A stretch of DNA of 64,000 nucleotides from positions 26,045,732-26,109,731 of the forward strand of contig NW_026262668.1 in the NCBI RefSeq assembly GCF_021869535.1. The letters are read 5' to 3'. The DNA comes from Mytilus californianus. Its lineage: Eukaryota; Mollusca; Bivalvia; Mytilida; Mytilidae. The position numbers and the translations under genes were made by a program. Below the pieces are notes generated by a model that saw only the letters and a program-made list of their open reading frames with translations, ran no database searches and was not told where the DNA came from. Shown here piece after piece: positions 34,163-46,112 of the stretch (position 1 is the first letter of the stretch; every line of letters begins with the position of its first letter).

Positions 34163-35485
34163 ATGCTTAAGATTACATGTGAATGTAATGATTGCAGCAA
34201 CGTCAAAGCATAAGGTTTTCTATAGACATATCAACGCATCAATGTAGTTTGTTTTAGAGAAAAGTGGAAGCATCTAGCCTACTAGAGCCAGTTTCTTTTT
34301 TTTTCTTCTCTAAAACAAAGTCCGTAAAAAAAAGCTGACTGTGAGCTGAAATGGAAACTTCATATTCTGGGATTTTATTGCTATTGGCTAGAAAGACTTA
34401 TAAAATTGGGACCAATTCAGGAAGAGGAGAGTATTTTACAATCGAATGGTCTGAAAGTTCGGGTATTGGAGACACTATCGATAATTTGTTTCTATACAAT
34501 CCCATATTGTTGGATAAGCGCTGATAGTCAAAATTGATATATTTACTATCAAGCATTTCCTTTGCTTTAATCCGTATAACACGATTAGTTGTATTCACAT
34601 TCTTTTTTTTATGATGTGTTTATAAATAAGAAGATGCGGTATGAGTGTCAATGAGACCACTCTCCATCCAAGTCACAATGTATAAAAAGTTAACAATTAT
34701 AGGTCAAAGTACGGCCTTCAACACGGAGCCTTGGCTCACACCGAGCAACAAGCTAAAAAAAGGCTAAAAAATTACCAGTGTAAAACAATTCAACTAGGAA
34801 AACCAACGGTCTAATATATATATATATATATATAAAACGAGAAACGAGAAACACGTATGAACCAAACCATCAAACGACAACCACTTGTTTGTTTGGACAT
34901 CTGTTGCATCAATAGTATTCAATAAATTACCCTTTATTATGAAATAATTTGTTTTTTTTTTACGTAGTTTATACATTGAGTAGTGTATACAAAAGTAGCT
35001 GTTTCTAATTATAGATGCATGTACCAACGTATTTGGTTTTAACGAACGAAATCTCTGTATAATTGAAAAATTATTACACCAGGGTTTTCACTATCACAAA
35101 CCTGTTAAAACATTTATAAATGTTATCATCGGTACAAGGACGTGTTTCGTAAATATAAATCAACATGCAGACATCTTATACGTTCAGACATTTCAGATCC
35201 AATCTTTTATGGTTATATTCTATACAAAGCATAAAAATGTCGTCATTCACCTCAAAAGCTAATCAAATCTTTAAACAGACTTATTCAGATGGGATATAGT
35301 TACGATACTGTTGTCAGGTCATTGAAGATGGCATTATTTCAAATTAATATTGATTCGCTCATAGGGTCTTTGCATCGGATATAAACACATTTATTCTAAA
35401 GCCAGTTGCTGGCATGATACGGGCTATGTTATTCTCGTATATTTTATGACGGTATGATACTAAACCCCTAACGTAAGGGGTTGTG
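34163..35485 (+). repeat. Diverged direct duplication, copy B
   Basis: Partner of 25838-26962. It carries a family 1 insertion at about 34620-34893, between gatgtg and tttggacatctgttgcatca. Those two words are contiguous in copy A apart from tgtg. Confidence 0.8.
34620..34893 (+). repeat. Family 1 interspersed repeat inserted in copy B
   Basis: It begins ataaataagaagatgcggta, includes acggccttcaacacggagcc and ends near acgacaaccacttgtttg. Copy A supplies the empty site, so the ends are known within a few bases. The flanking tgtttt/tgtttg could be a short target duplication. An (AT)n tract sits at 34816-34835. Confidence 0.75.
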
Positions 35486-36124
35486 TCAAAGGTTAACAAC
35501 AGCAAAAAAGTGCAGATCCAATATTTTTTTGAAGTTATACCCCTCTGAAATGTAAATAATATAGTTGAAAATCAACAGTGTAAATGCTGTAACACCTGTT
35601 CTGGATTTATGCAATATCTTAGATGAGCTGGAAAATCAGCATGATTTGAATATTTTTAGCAATTAGTACAATCTAAAATGAAAAACTAACATGTTAGCAT
35701 ATTAGCACCTTCAATTCTCATTTGAGTCGAATAAAGTTTATGTCAAAGATTGTTTGAAGTACTAACTGCCTCAGAAGATTTAATATTAAAAGGATACATC
35801 GAAAATAGTAGGAAAATACAAAAATATAAAGTACAAAAAGGACAGACAACTGAATAGCTTTAAAACACCTTTAGAAAAGAGACAAAATTAACCATTATCC
35901 ACAAAACATTATACAAATCTGAGCAAAAATGGAAGAGAACTCATTTGTGCTTAAATATTTAGTATTTTACAATTAAATACATCATCTTTTAAGTATTCAA
36001 GTTGAGATCCCAACTGTTTTCAAACGTGGCTACCTTTTTTGTTGAGCAATTAAGGTTTTTTTCCGGGTTTGACGTAGTCCCAAATCGTCTAATAGTATAT
36101 AAATGTCAAGCGGGTGGGCAGGCG

Positions 36125-36670
36125 GGGGAAATTGTGTAGTACTTAGTTTGTGTAATCAACTCCACATAGAACTACAGTTTTCAACCCAGATCCCTGAAAC
36201 TTCACTGGACGATTGAACATATGTTGAAGTTTTGCACCTGTTATTTTTGAATTGTTTGATGAATTATTCTCATTTTTCGTTATTTGGGAACTTAGTCATT
36301 TTTCGGCAAAATTTAAGAAAGAGGTGGCCACATGTTGCGTAAAATCTTCTTACCACTCCGAAGCACCTGAGATCGACCCCAGTTTTCTAAGTTGTGTTTT
36401 GTGTTCTATTGTTTGTCTGTTTGTCTTTTTCCTTTTTTTTTTAGGCTATGGCGTTGTCAGTTTAGTTTTGTCTTATGAGTTTAAATGTTCCTTTGGTATC
36501 TTTTGCCACTCTTTTGTGTAATCAACTCCTACAGTTTTCCTCCAGGATCCCTGAAACTTTACAGGAAGATTTCACATATGTTGAAGTTGCGCAGCTTTCT
36601 TTTTGGAATTGTCTGAGGATTTTTATTTCTCGTTTTTTTTTCAGACTTGGGAACTTGATTAAGACACAAT
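36125..36670. repeat. Direct repeat split by a family 3 element (minus strand)
   Basis: Bases 36135-36295 (gtgtaatcaactcc, gatccctgaaactt, catatgttgaagtt, ttgggaactta) repeat at 36516-36660. Between them, 36330-36510 is a reverse family 3 copy (gctatggcgttgtcagttta, cctttggtatctttt). A family 3 insertion into a tandem duplicate explains this arrangement. The frame 36252-36521 lies in repeat sequence. Confidence 0.65.
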
Positions 36671-37474
36671 CTGCGTTACCCGGCTAATCTAGTCTATGAA
36701 CTATTTCCTATATTTTACTGATAGATGCTTTAAGTATTTTTAGAGTTAACATTTACGTAAACTAGGATTATTTTTCTAAAGATATAAATAACTTTGTTTA
36801 TCCTTTATGGAACTTTATAAAATTTAGATAGAAACTTCTAACAGGCCCTGAAATAACATCTGAAGAAAGCAGTTTATTCTTATTTTTTTTTTATTTTACC
36901 GATAAATGGTCCTAGTATTTTGGTAGTCAACATTACACTTTTACACTGACAGCAGCAATCGCAGGCAAGACAAAAATAGTTTGCTAGTATTCCTTAACGA
37001 TTTAATTTTTTGTTCAGAACAGTCCAGTGGCAGAACATCCACGTTTAGCACTGAAATAAACTGAAAAATTGAATTTATAAAATTAATGAAATATACCTCT
37101 TTCTATAAATCTAGATCATTAACTGAATTTGTATCGTTTCAAACTTTTTTCAAATGATCGTCTTTCAAGGAATTTGTGAGTTTGTTTTGTTTTCGTTAGA
37201 CAATTTAAGTTAAACATTTGGGAACATAGTTTTTATTTTTCCCTTTTTACACTGTGTCTGTTATTCATTCCTATTATTCTTTCTTGAAGATAGTGACTCA
37301 TCTTGTACCGCAGTATGTTGATGCAAATCAGAAATATAACGTGACTTCGACAATGGACGACAGTTGCGTAGTTGTCGATAGTTGTTGTAACGCTGGGGGA
37401 AATTCATGTCATTGCATTGAAAACCACCGCATGTTTTGGATTTTCAATACAGTTTTTATACAACCGTCCTAAGA

Positions 37475-37880
37475 CGGAACGTTATATGGTAAACCGTTGT
37501 CGGTCCGTCCTTCCGTCCGTCGTCAACACGTCGGACAATAACTTAAAACCGCTTTCATCATTTTTTCTGAAACTTTGGTAAGTTGTTTATATATATAAAC
37601 GTAAGCTCCCTTTTGAATTTCTAAAATATTTTGATTTTATGTCTGGTAGTATTCGGACTTTATTAATTAAAAAGGGGGGCTTTTAAAATTTTCGGACAAT
37701 AACTCAAAACTGCTTTAAGCAGTGTTCATAAAACTTTGGTGACTTGTTTATATCTATTGAAATAAGCTCCCATATTATTTTTTTTTAATTTCTGTTATGA
37801 CATTGCGGAGTAATGAAACTTTATTCGATGAAAAATCGTTGACAACTCTTCATTTTTCACCATTTGGATAGTTATAGAAT
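37475..37880 (+). repeat. GTCC-rich lead and two-unit ~161-bp repeat
   Basis: gtccgtccttccgtccgtcg at about 37501-37523 precedes tcggacaata at 37531 and 37692, a period of 161. Both units continue with aaactttggt, ttgtttatat and aagctccc. The third unit is degenerate. Confidence 0.75.
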
Positions 37881-37948
37881 TTTATTCGTTCAAAAATAGT
37901 GCCAAAATCTTTCATGTTTTGTGTCAATGGGTACCACTGCGTGTGCAT

Positions 37949-37952
37949 GTGC

Positions 37953-37983
<31 letters not shown>

Positions 37984-37999
37984 TTTTCTTTTTTTTTTG
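37949..37999 (+). repeat. (TTTTG)n microsatellite and T-rich tract
   Basis: Five perfect ttttg units are followed by a run of T with single C interruptions. Confidence 0.9.
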
Positions 38000-38140
38000 G
38001 AGTGGGGAGTCTATTTGAGCAGTGATCACAGTATTTCTAGTTGATCATATAAATTCATTTAAAGCACAAGACGAGTTTAAAGGTCAACGGACGTATTATG
38101 CGCTCATGGCGCAGTTCTTTATTTATTTGGTAAAATAGTA

Positions 38141-38335
38141 TGTTTCAGAGTTAAGTGTGGAGTTCATTTCGCTGAACTAGTATACATTATTATTTAGGGG
38201 CCAGCTGAAGCCGGTCTCCGGGTACGTGATTTTCTCGATGCGTTAAATACCCATTATATGCCTTGTGCTGTTTTTCTACTCCTTGGTCGGGTTGTTGTCT
38301 CTTTGACACATTCCCCGTTTCTATTCTCTATTTCA
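38141..38335 (+). repeat. Family 2 interspersed repeat, 3' part
   Basis: gctgaactagtatacattat, ggggccagctgaagccggtc, gggttgttgtctctttgaca and acattccccgtttctattct match 27316-27503. It is 5' truncated. Confidence 0.8.
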
Positions 38336-38719
38336 ATTTGCTCTATATTATTAAAATATAGATGGTGCATGTAAAAACAAATTCTGGCGGAATTCGTTAA
38401 ACAAACCTAAAATAAAAGCCAAGGATGTCTTATTATTTGTACTTCCGAAGCTAAATGATTAAATTGTACCTTTAAAGAATAATTTACCATCTCGGGTCAA
38501 TTTACAAAATGCCATTATGTTAATTGCCCCTGATCTTCTGTAAGCAAAGCTGTCATTCAGGCATTGAAGCAATTGCCTCACAAAATTTTAACGATGAAAA
38601 CATCCCACTAAGAAGCCAGATAAAATGCTTTCCTATGCATAGAATAACGATTGCTCAAACATTTGGCTTCCACGCGCATTCCTCATTATTGACTTTAAAC
38701 ATTTAGTCCAGTCTAAAAT

Positions 38720-38990
38720 TGAAGATTTGGTAGGATTGCCAATGCGACAACTATCCACCAGAGAGTAATTGATGTTGATGTTAGAAACTGTCGGTCACCG
38801 TACGACCTTCAACAATGAGCAAAACCCATACCGCATAGTAAGCTATAAAAGGACACAACTTGACAAAATGTAAAACAAATTAAAACAAGAAAAACTAACT
38901 GGGCATGCTAGACCACGACAGCAGCTGATTTACAGGCTCTCGACTTGTGATAGACACATACATAATGTGGCTGGGTTAAACTTGTTTGCG
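38720..38990 (+). repeat. Family 1 interspersed repeat
   Basis: Landmarks: gaagatttggtaggattgcc, caccgtacgaccttcaacaa, ccataccgcatagtaagcta, gtaaaacaaattaaaac and cataatgtggctgggttaaa. It is moderately diverged and ends near the family's 3' third. Confidence 0.75.
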
Positions 38991-40020
38991 AGCTGATCTA
39001 CTTTATTTCATAAAAATGACCAATGTTTATACAAATGCCTTGTTGTAGGAACGGAAAAAATATACTTTGAAAAAAAAAACGGATTCAAACAAGAGGAGAG
39101 AACTTTGAAACTGACATGAAATTTTTATTTCTAACATTTTTATACGTTAAGTTCGTGTTTTTAAACAGAGATTCCGATTAACTATGGAAACCAACTGTGC
39201 TCCTCTTCCCATCGCCATTTTCCTTCAATAATACGAAACAGACATCATAATTCATGCAGTTATAATACATCCATGCACCTTGACAAAATCCCTAAACGTC
39301 TAAAGTTATAAGACATAGTTAACATTTTTAGTGATGACGATGACAGCTATTTTTGATAAGGTTAGACCCTATCTAAATTTGAATATCGCTTATCAAAACT
39401 TTAACCAGCATAGTAACATTATAAGTTTGTTTGGCTATGCGGGATGTACGTATTCTATACCCATACCCTATCCTAATATTCCCTCTTTTCAAAATGGTAG
39501 TCCACATATTCCGATCGACCTCTTTTGCAAAACTTAGTGGATTTCTTGATTAGTTATCGTTCTGAATAAACCACAAAGGTTTACTGGGGTATAGAAATAT
39601 GGTCATGTTTGGATTTCTCACATTCAGCCAATGCTTAAGATTGCTATCTATTTGGCAGTGTGGGATGTAAAACTTCACAGCCACATCAGGTCTGAATCGG
39701 CTCGTTAAATCCGGTGCCTAGTCCGTAAGGGACCTGTTGCAGGGTAAATTTTCTGTTCATGTCTTGCATGCATTTAGTCGAGTTTTGTGCTCTCATCTTA
39801 ATCGACTCATCCAATTGAATTGATATAAACGTTGTCTAGTCTAAAAGAACGCATAAAATATTTGTCAATAGGGGTTGAGCAAAACTGCTGAAAACTCTTT
39901 TGCGACGTCGGTTTCGCCATTGAACCACCCAATCCCTCGAAATCTGCATCACGGCTTCGGTGAAGTCTTAACTAAAACCTCAAATGCCTAATTAGAAATA
40001 AGGGTCAAGATACGCCACTT
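38991..40020. other. No recognised gene; one GC-richer patch
   Basis: The interval 39650-39960 has more GC than its flanks and could be a decayed coding or repeat fragment. I could not match it to a family on either strand. It directly precedes the Penelope-like remnant and might be its upstream part. Confidence 0.35.
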
Positions 40021-40026
40021 TAGATT

Positions 40027-40330
40027 ATTCGTGACACATTAGTAACAGTTGTATAAACAAAGCAATCTACTCCAACTCATGGAAGCTACATACAATGTGG
40101 CAAAAGGAATTGTTTTTGTTGGAAAGCTGCCAATACTTGCAGTTCTTTCATCAGATCCTTTACAAAACAAAGTCATACCATCTACGTAAATATAAACTGT
40201 AAAACAAAGAACTCAATTGATGTACTAACTTGTGGATTCAATACGTGGAAGAAACAATGGACAACTTTAACATTCGGCTAAAAATCTATCGATCATGATG
40301 CAATATCAACAAAAACTGGCACTTCACAAT
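40027..40330 (+). pseudogene. Penelope-like element fragment: CxC cluster and GIY-YIG-type endonuclease
   Basis: Reading in frame with 40081 gives GSYIQCGKRNCFCWKAAN, then SFTKQSHTIYVNINCKTKN and DVLTCG. After a one-base shift comes IQYVEETMDNFNIRLKIYRS. This order, with a Cys-x-x-x-x-Cys-x-Cys cluster, a Y-V-N-x-x-C strand, V-L-T-C and then QY-x-E-T with a downstream arginine, is the C-terminal endonuclease part of Penelope-like retroelements (usual core QYVGET). IIRDTLVT just upstream (~40025-40050) in another frame resembles the segment preceding it. The reverse transcriptase domain is not visible. Stops and shifts show a dead fragment. A GIY-YIG domain of another origin is the alternative. 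Confidence 0.55.
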
Positions 40331-40389
40331 ATATCTTCGCTGAAAGAAACTTCCTTTTTGCTAATGTTACTTTTCAAATTATAAATGTA

Positions 40390-40428
40390 AAAATTGGCAC
40401 TCATACCACATCTTCTTATTTATATTGA
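40390..40428 (-). repeat. Family 1 repeat, 5' end fragment
   Basis: ggcactcataccacatcttc followed by ttatttatat is the inverse of the family 1 start. The rest of 40.43-41.86 kb shows no feature I can name. Confidence 0.5.
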
Positions 40429-41859
40429 ATGGGACACCGCGGCTAAAAGGAGAAGAAAAAAAACTTTTGAATCCACCAGCTTCATACTTTAGAGCCTGAT
40501 GGTCTAAATTAAAAAGACGAAACAATGTACAGAAAATAAAAAGTTTATTATGTGGCATTATCCTTAATATATCCCTGTAATATTGACTAATGGACGTTGC
40601 AAACGTAGCTTACTTCAACCTGGGATATAGTATAATCAGAATCAGCATCAGTTCTAACCAATTATAATAATTGAACAAATGACCATACAGATTTGGAGTA
40701 AGGTACACATATTTCGTGCGCTTCTCACATTATCTTTACAAGTCCCCCTTTTGCTGTCATGCTGGAATCCTTCATACAATAAAAATGAATATTTGTTTTT
40801 AACAACATTATATATTATGACTTGTTTGTTTGTTTGATGTACTCGTTATAACTTGTCGAAAACGTTACTGCCATTTTTAAAAGTGACACAAACGATGCTC
40901 AATCTCTAGAACAAAACGCAATTTAACAATAACTGTGAAAAAGATATTGATTGAAATATGAGTTATATTATTACTATAATTGTGTTAAAGATGGACGTAT
41001 GTTTTCGTTTGGGGAAAATAGCAAGCCTGTAAGTTAGGTTATGGTTAGGGTCTGAGTTAGTAAAAATACAGATTTCGAAATAAACAAAAAAGCTGTCTTT
41101 GTTGCTTCGACTTTTGAAACATCCACACACCTTTGTTACCTTAACAGCATATGACGCAGGATTAATCGATTATTATTCAGTAACCATTTTAATAAATAAA
41201 TCATGGTAAAATGATATATTATTACAAATCAGACCTAACCTCAAAGTTTTAAAGGATTTGTGTTGCCCATTTATTGCTCCTCAAGTAATTTGCGTTCTTT
41301 GTATATATATAGTACTTCCTTGATTTGATTTCTTTAAAAAAAAATTTTGTTCAACTGGTTGAATTTTTGTAATGTCTCATCCTGTCTAATTGCTAAAATT
41401 TTAACTATTTTAATATTAGTCTTGCATAGTAGCTGATGGTTCCCTGGTGACGAATCTTAATTGGATCTGTTGGAAATTAATTCGAATCCCATCTCTCTTG
41501 TTCTGTTTAATTTATACCTGACCAATGATATTTGGACGTCGGAAAATAATATTAACTTCAAATTTAAAAAAAAAATGAACATGTTTTATATACTTGAATG
41601 GCTACGATTTACTATAAAACAAGTGTACGTGAAAAGTAAGACCATAAAGATCATTACCGTAAAAACTAGGATGTTATATCAGGTTTTTCTATAAGATAAG
41701 GAATAAGGTACAGCATGCTTGATTAAACATACCTGAACTATGTCGAAAGTTTTAGAGAACAAGTATTACATAAAATAAACATTATCAATGATCCATGCGT
41801 AAATGAGGTAATGTCAGTTGAACTCTTCCACAAAGACATGTATACATTGCTATCATTCC

Positions 41860-41995
41860 ATACAAGTATATTTGACCCACAACTTATAGTATCTGAGATA
41901 TGGACTATACCACGGAAACATAACCTTGTTCACTTATCAATGAACTGAGATCCAGGTCAGGTGAACCATGTCTGATGGACATGTAGATTCTGCAT
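41860..41995 (-). repeat. Solitary reversed relative of the ~151-bp satellite
   Basis: The inverse strand reads ggttcacctgacctggatct, cagttcattgataagtg and atctcagatactataag, in the order of the 17985-18425 units. Confidence 0.65.
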
Positions 41996-41999
41996 GGAT

Positions 42000-44425
42000 A
42001 CAATATACTAGTAACCAGATATAGTTATCCCAGAACTCATGATAAGTGAGACATTCTGAAACATAAAACTATACAAATAGTTTACGCAGTTGCCGCCGCC
42101 TCCACCATCAGATTGTATTATATATGCCTCGCATTCTTACGTCGAATACGAGTTAAAAATAAGAACAACGGAAATTAGCTCTCTGACTTAGACCTAGACT
42201 TTCAAACTAACAGTAGACAATGAAACGTAAAAGCTACTACTTGCTTTGGCAATATTTCTATTTTGTTTATATGTGTTACAAAATGGTGTTAGTAGAATAC
42301 ATCGATGCTATATCAACATAACTATCAAATCAGTCATAAATATAGAAACTAAAGTAATAATCGTTTTAAATTATTCGAATTTATTTCGCTCTAAACGGAT
42401 ATATGTAGGGTCGGCACGCTGTTTAAAGGTGGCTCTGCGTTTTCTCTGAAATTTTAGCTTTGACCATTGACACAAAGTTAAGACAATCGTGACCACTGTA
42501 GACAACGACGACATCAATAGTTCGATGAGGCTTGTTATCCTCTTTCTAATGATATAACGTACAGCCGTGTGTTATTCCAATAACCCAAATCATTCAAATC
42601 CATTGACTGGGCACCCTAATAGGCTACTTAGTATATATGCGTGCATTGGTTCAATAATTTCGATAACATTATCATTACAAGAAACTCGTTTCATGTGATT
42701 TTATTTATTTTCATAATTAATTATTTATTTGGTGGCTTCGGAGTTGTTATTTTTAAATTCAAGTGCAAATACAACAAGGCAGGGAAATATCTTTTTGGAT
42801 CGTTTCGTCGAATGATGTTAATTATATTGAATGTCAGATCAAGCAGAGTGTTATATCATATATATTTTTATTCAATTATTAATACCGCAGTTTTGACGTT
42901 GTCATTTCACGCTGAGCGAGTCCTAGTAACCTGAAAAAAATGTTACCCAACGTTACAATAGAGATTTCCAATAAAATGACTTTACTCGACATAACCGACC
43001 TAACTCAACGTATTTCGTCCTATTGCATTGAACCATGACGGAGGGGAGTATACACTGCATGCATTTTTTGCTCTTTGAACACGCATTTTTTGCTGGAATA
43101 GACTTAAAGTAAAAATCAACCCAACTGCTTTTTTTAATCTTTAAATATTTTGTTATTAAATTTTGAATAATTCATTGACAAAAATATTTTAACGGAATAA
43201 GTAAACTAGTAACTTGTAATCAAATACACCCATCATTTCTTGTCATTTCACTTGACCCATATTTCAGTTCTTCTCAAAATATGAATTTTAAAAACTACCA
43301 AGTCAAAATTAAGCATGAAAATATAAAAATAATGACATCCGAAGCGAGAAGGTTATCTTTTTTTTTGTTTTTCAAAGTTTTAACGTTTAAGAAGTAGATT
43401 CCAACCCGAATGTAAAAGGTGTACGCGACTAACTTTTTTTTTAAATTATTTTTTTTATAATTTAATTCAGAATAATTTGACGTGGGCAGAAATTAATATC
43501 ATTGGTACATTTATCAAATTGTACATTTCGTCTTTAACTATAATAATGCATGGGACGAGGTTTTTGTCCATGTATACCTAAACGTGCATTCGCGGATACA
43601 GGGGTAGAGGGCTTACTCCTTTCCCCCTTTTGATCGCCAAATAATTTTGAAAATCTCATGTTTTCTACGTTATATATACAAATTTTTAGTATCCAATCGT
43701 CCAATTTTTTTTCGCATCGCCCTGCTCGGCAGTATAAATTCAATTATCGGGAACTACGACCTCTTTCAAATATCTTGGATAAGGCCATAATCACAAATTG
43801 TATTGCACAAAACAAATAAATGATTGTCGTTTGACTTTGATAAATATGTTTTAAAAACAACAATATTTGAACATTGGACATCTCGCATGAGATTTAAAAG
43901 TTTAAGACTACATACTGAATTGGATTTTTCCCTGAATTTAGTAGCTCTATTAACACGGAAATGTGATACTGACGTGTAATCTAATGGACAAATATTCTTG
44001 TTTCTGATGTTTCTTTTAATATAAATATATATATATATTATTTATTTAATTTTAATATTTTAAACATTCTAATATTTAATACTAAATAGTGTGTAAATTA
44101 CATTGTTAGGCAATCTATAATTTTATTTGTGTAATTGTATTAATCTCTGTACTGATTAATCCACACTCCCATAGATTTGTATGTCATGTGTTGCTATTTA
44201 TAGGCACTTATATTATTTATTTCTTTATATAGTTATATATAATTCCACTAACAATTCATCATGTATCGTTTGCCGATAAATTATCATTACATTTTATAGA
44301 AACTTCATATAATCTGCTATACAGTTATGAACACTAATAGTCCTACAGACACTCTGTGCTATTGACATGACAAAAGTTCTAATTGCTTTTCTATACTGTT
44401 TATGATTTTTTTATACTTAATTTGT
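42000..44425. other. Gene-free AT-rich stretch
   Basis: The frames at 42246-42449, 42641-42934 and 43534-43743 show no domain. A 24-base word at 42957-42980 recurs inverted at 52921-52944 and 57505-57528. Confidence 0.45.
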
Positions 44426-44429
44426 GATA

Positions 44430-44784
44430 TGTACAAAAAAGAAGATGTAGTATGCTTGTTAATGAGACAACTCTTCACAAGCGACCAAATGACACAGAAA
44501 TTAACTACTATAGGCCACCGTACGGCCTTCAACAATGAGCAAAGCCCATTCCGCATAGTCAGCTATAAGAGGCCACAACAAAATGACAAATGTAAAACAA
44601 TTCAAACGAGAAAACTAACGGCCTAATTAATGTACAAAAAAATTAACGAAAACACAGCAACAAACGATAACCACTGAATTACAGGCTCCCGACTTTGGAC
44701 AGGCACATCCATACATAATGTGGCGGGGTTAATCATGTTCGCGGGCCCCCTTACCTGGGACAGTGGTGTAACAGTATAACATCA
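44430..44784 (+). repeat. Family 1 interspersed repeat, near complete
   Basis: It runs from aaagaagatgtagtatgctt through caccgtacggccttcaacaa, gtcagctataagaggccaca, aacgagaaaactaacggcct and cataatgtggcggggttaat to cttacctgggacagtggtgt. It is the best full-length reference in this window, about 355 bp. Confidence 0.85.
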
Positions 44785-45117
44785 TTGATTAATATTCTAG
44801 ACTGGATAATTATTCTTTATTTTTTAGTTGTAGTTGTTTTTAAGATAGTGTTCAGTAGCTGTGAATACTCTTAGATCGGTACATGGAGTTTATTTGGAAA
44901 TACTAGTAATTGCTGTTTTTGTGCTTCGTTTTAGTCGGACGAGTCAATCCTTTTCTTACTGTTTTAATTGTGAGTAGACATGATCATTTGATAAACATAC
45001 TTCTATGATCTCTATTGGCTTTAACTTGGACATTTATAAAAAATATGTAGCATAGCATAGAGATGAGTGCTTTAAATAAGTTCTCGAAATAAATTAGCTA
45101 AAATATCAGATAAGAAT

Positions 45118-45192
45118 TTAGCCTCAAACTATAATACTTACGACGAAGAAGCCTCAAGCTATAATACTTATGATGATGATGATGATGATGTA
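45118..45192 (+). repeat. Short duplication and (GAT)n microsatellite
   Basis: gcctcaaactataatactta and gcctcaagctataatactta are 31 bases apart, followed by seven gat units. Confidence 0.85.
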
Positions 45193-45369
45193 TGTCTTAT
45201 ATCCAGCGACAAATATTACATATATATTAAGGATGATGAAATGATAATGATAAATGAATATACCTTTTTGTACATGACCAACACTTACAGTAGCATTTTT
45301 ATATGCTAGGTAACAAGATAGCGTTTCCGCTACAAAGACACACTTGTCTTTCTTCGAGTAAACCAATAC

Positions 45370-45482
45370 CTGTTCTTACTCGTGAATGCATCATGCTTGG
45401 TGGAGAAGCCGAAAAATCCAGTCTTCCAGTCATTCGATCAGGGGGTCCAACAAAATAATTGAACCCGTAATCGAGGCTAGCC
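45370..45482 (-). CDS. Possible orphan exon (unknown protein)
   Basis: On the minus strand an open stretch begins after a possible acceptor (gtagcag) near 45483 and ends at a possible donor (acag followed by gtattg) near 45368. It would encode about 38 residues containing DYGFNYFVGPPDRMTGRLD and ending with SPPSMMHSR. Its GC content is clearly higher than the flanking AT-rich DNA. There is no start or stop codon and no recognised family, so this is only a candidate internal exon. A repeat fragment is an equally reasonable reading. Confidence 0.2.
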
Positions 45483-46034
45483 TGCTACCAGTCAATTCCA
45501 TATTTAATAAAAACCTGTTTCTATATGGTATGCTTTATGTGCATATATTATTATTCTAGCAACACTTGTTTTGTTTTGATAACACTTTTTGTTGCATAAT
45601 TTATTTGATTTTTCTGCTTGTTTCTTTGTATAAAAAAACTCAGTTTTTATTGTAAAATGGTGTTTCATAGCTTCCATTCTCCTTGTGACTTGCTATTATT
45701 AATATTAAGTAGGCATGCAATTAATATTTTAAATGGTATAAAATATTTTAACAAGTAAAGATTACCCCATTTTTGATCTAGACTTCCTTACCACTAGCAT
45801 CTAAGATACATACACTGACAAAATATTGTACCCGCATCCGTCCGCCAGTCTGTCCAACACATATTTTCAATTTTCTCTTCAAAGCTTTAGTATACTATCA
45901 TGCATTCTTTTTTCGATTTATTCCTTACACTCCGACATGGATCTAAATATAGAGTAAACTTATATCCTGACCCACAAACGAATGGAACACCCTACCTTAT
46001 TTTTTTGGTAAGACTGTCGCTAAACAAGCAACTG

Positions 46035-46112
46035 TCCTAAGGCTGTTGTTCAGTGGTTGTCGTTTGTACGTGTGGTTCAAAGGTGTTTCTCGTTTCTGTT
46101 TTTTTTAATGTA
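46035..46112 (-). repeat. Family 1-related fragment
   Basis: cagtggttgtcgtttgtacg and ggtgtttctcgtttctg are the inverse of the 34836-34890 part of the family 1 copy. Confidence 0.5.

Noticed and set aside
36252..36521. Open frame with membrane-like stretches
   Set aside because: It spans a reversed family 3 repeat and its flanking direct repeat. The hydrophobic runs reflect T-rich sequence.
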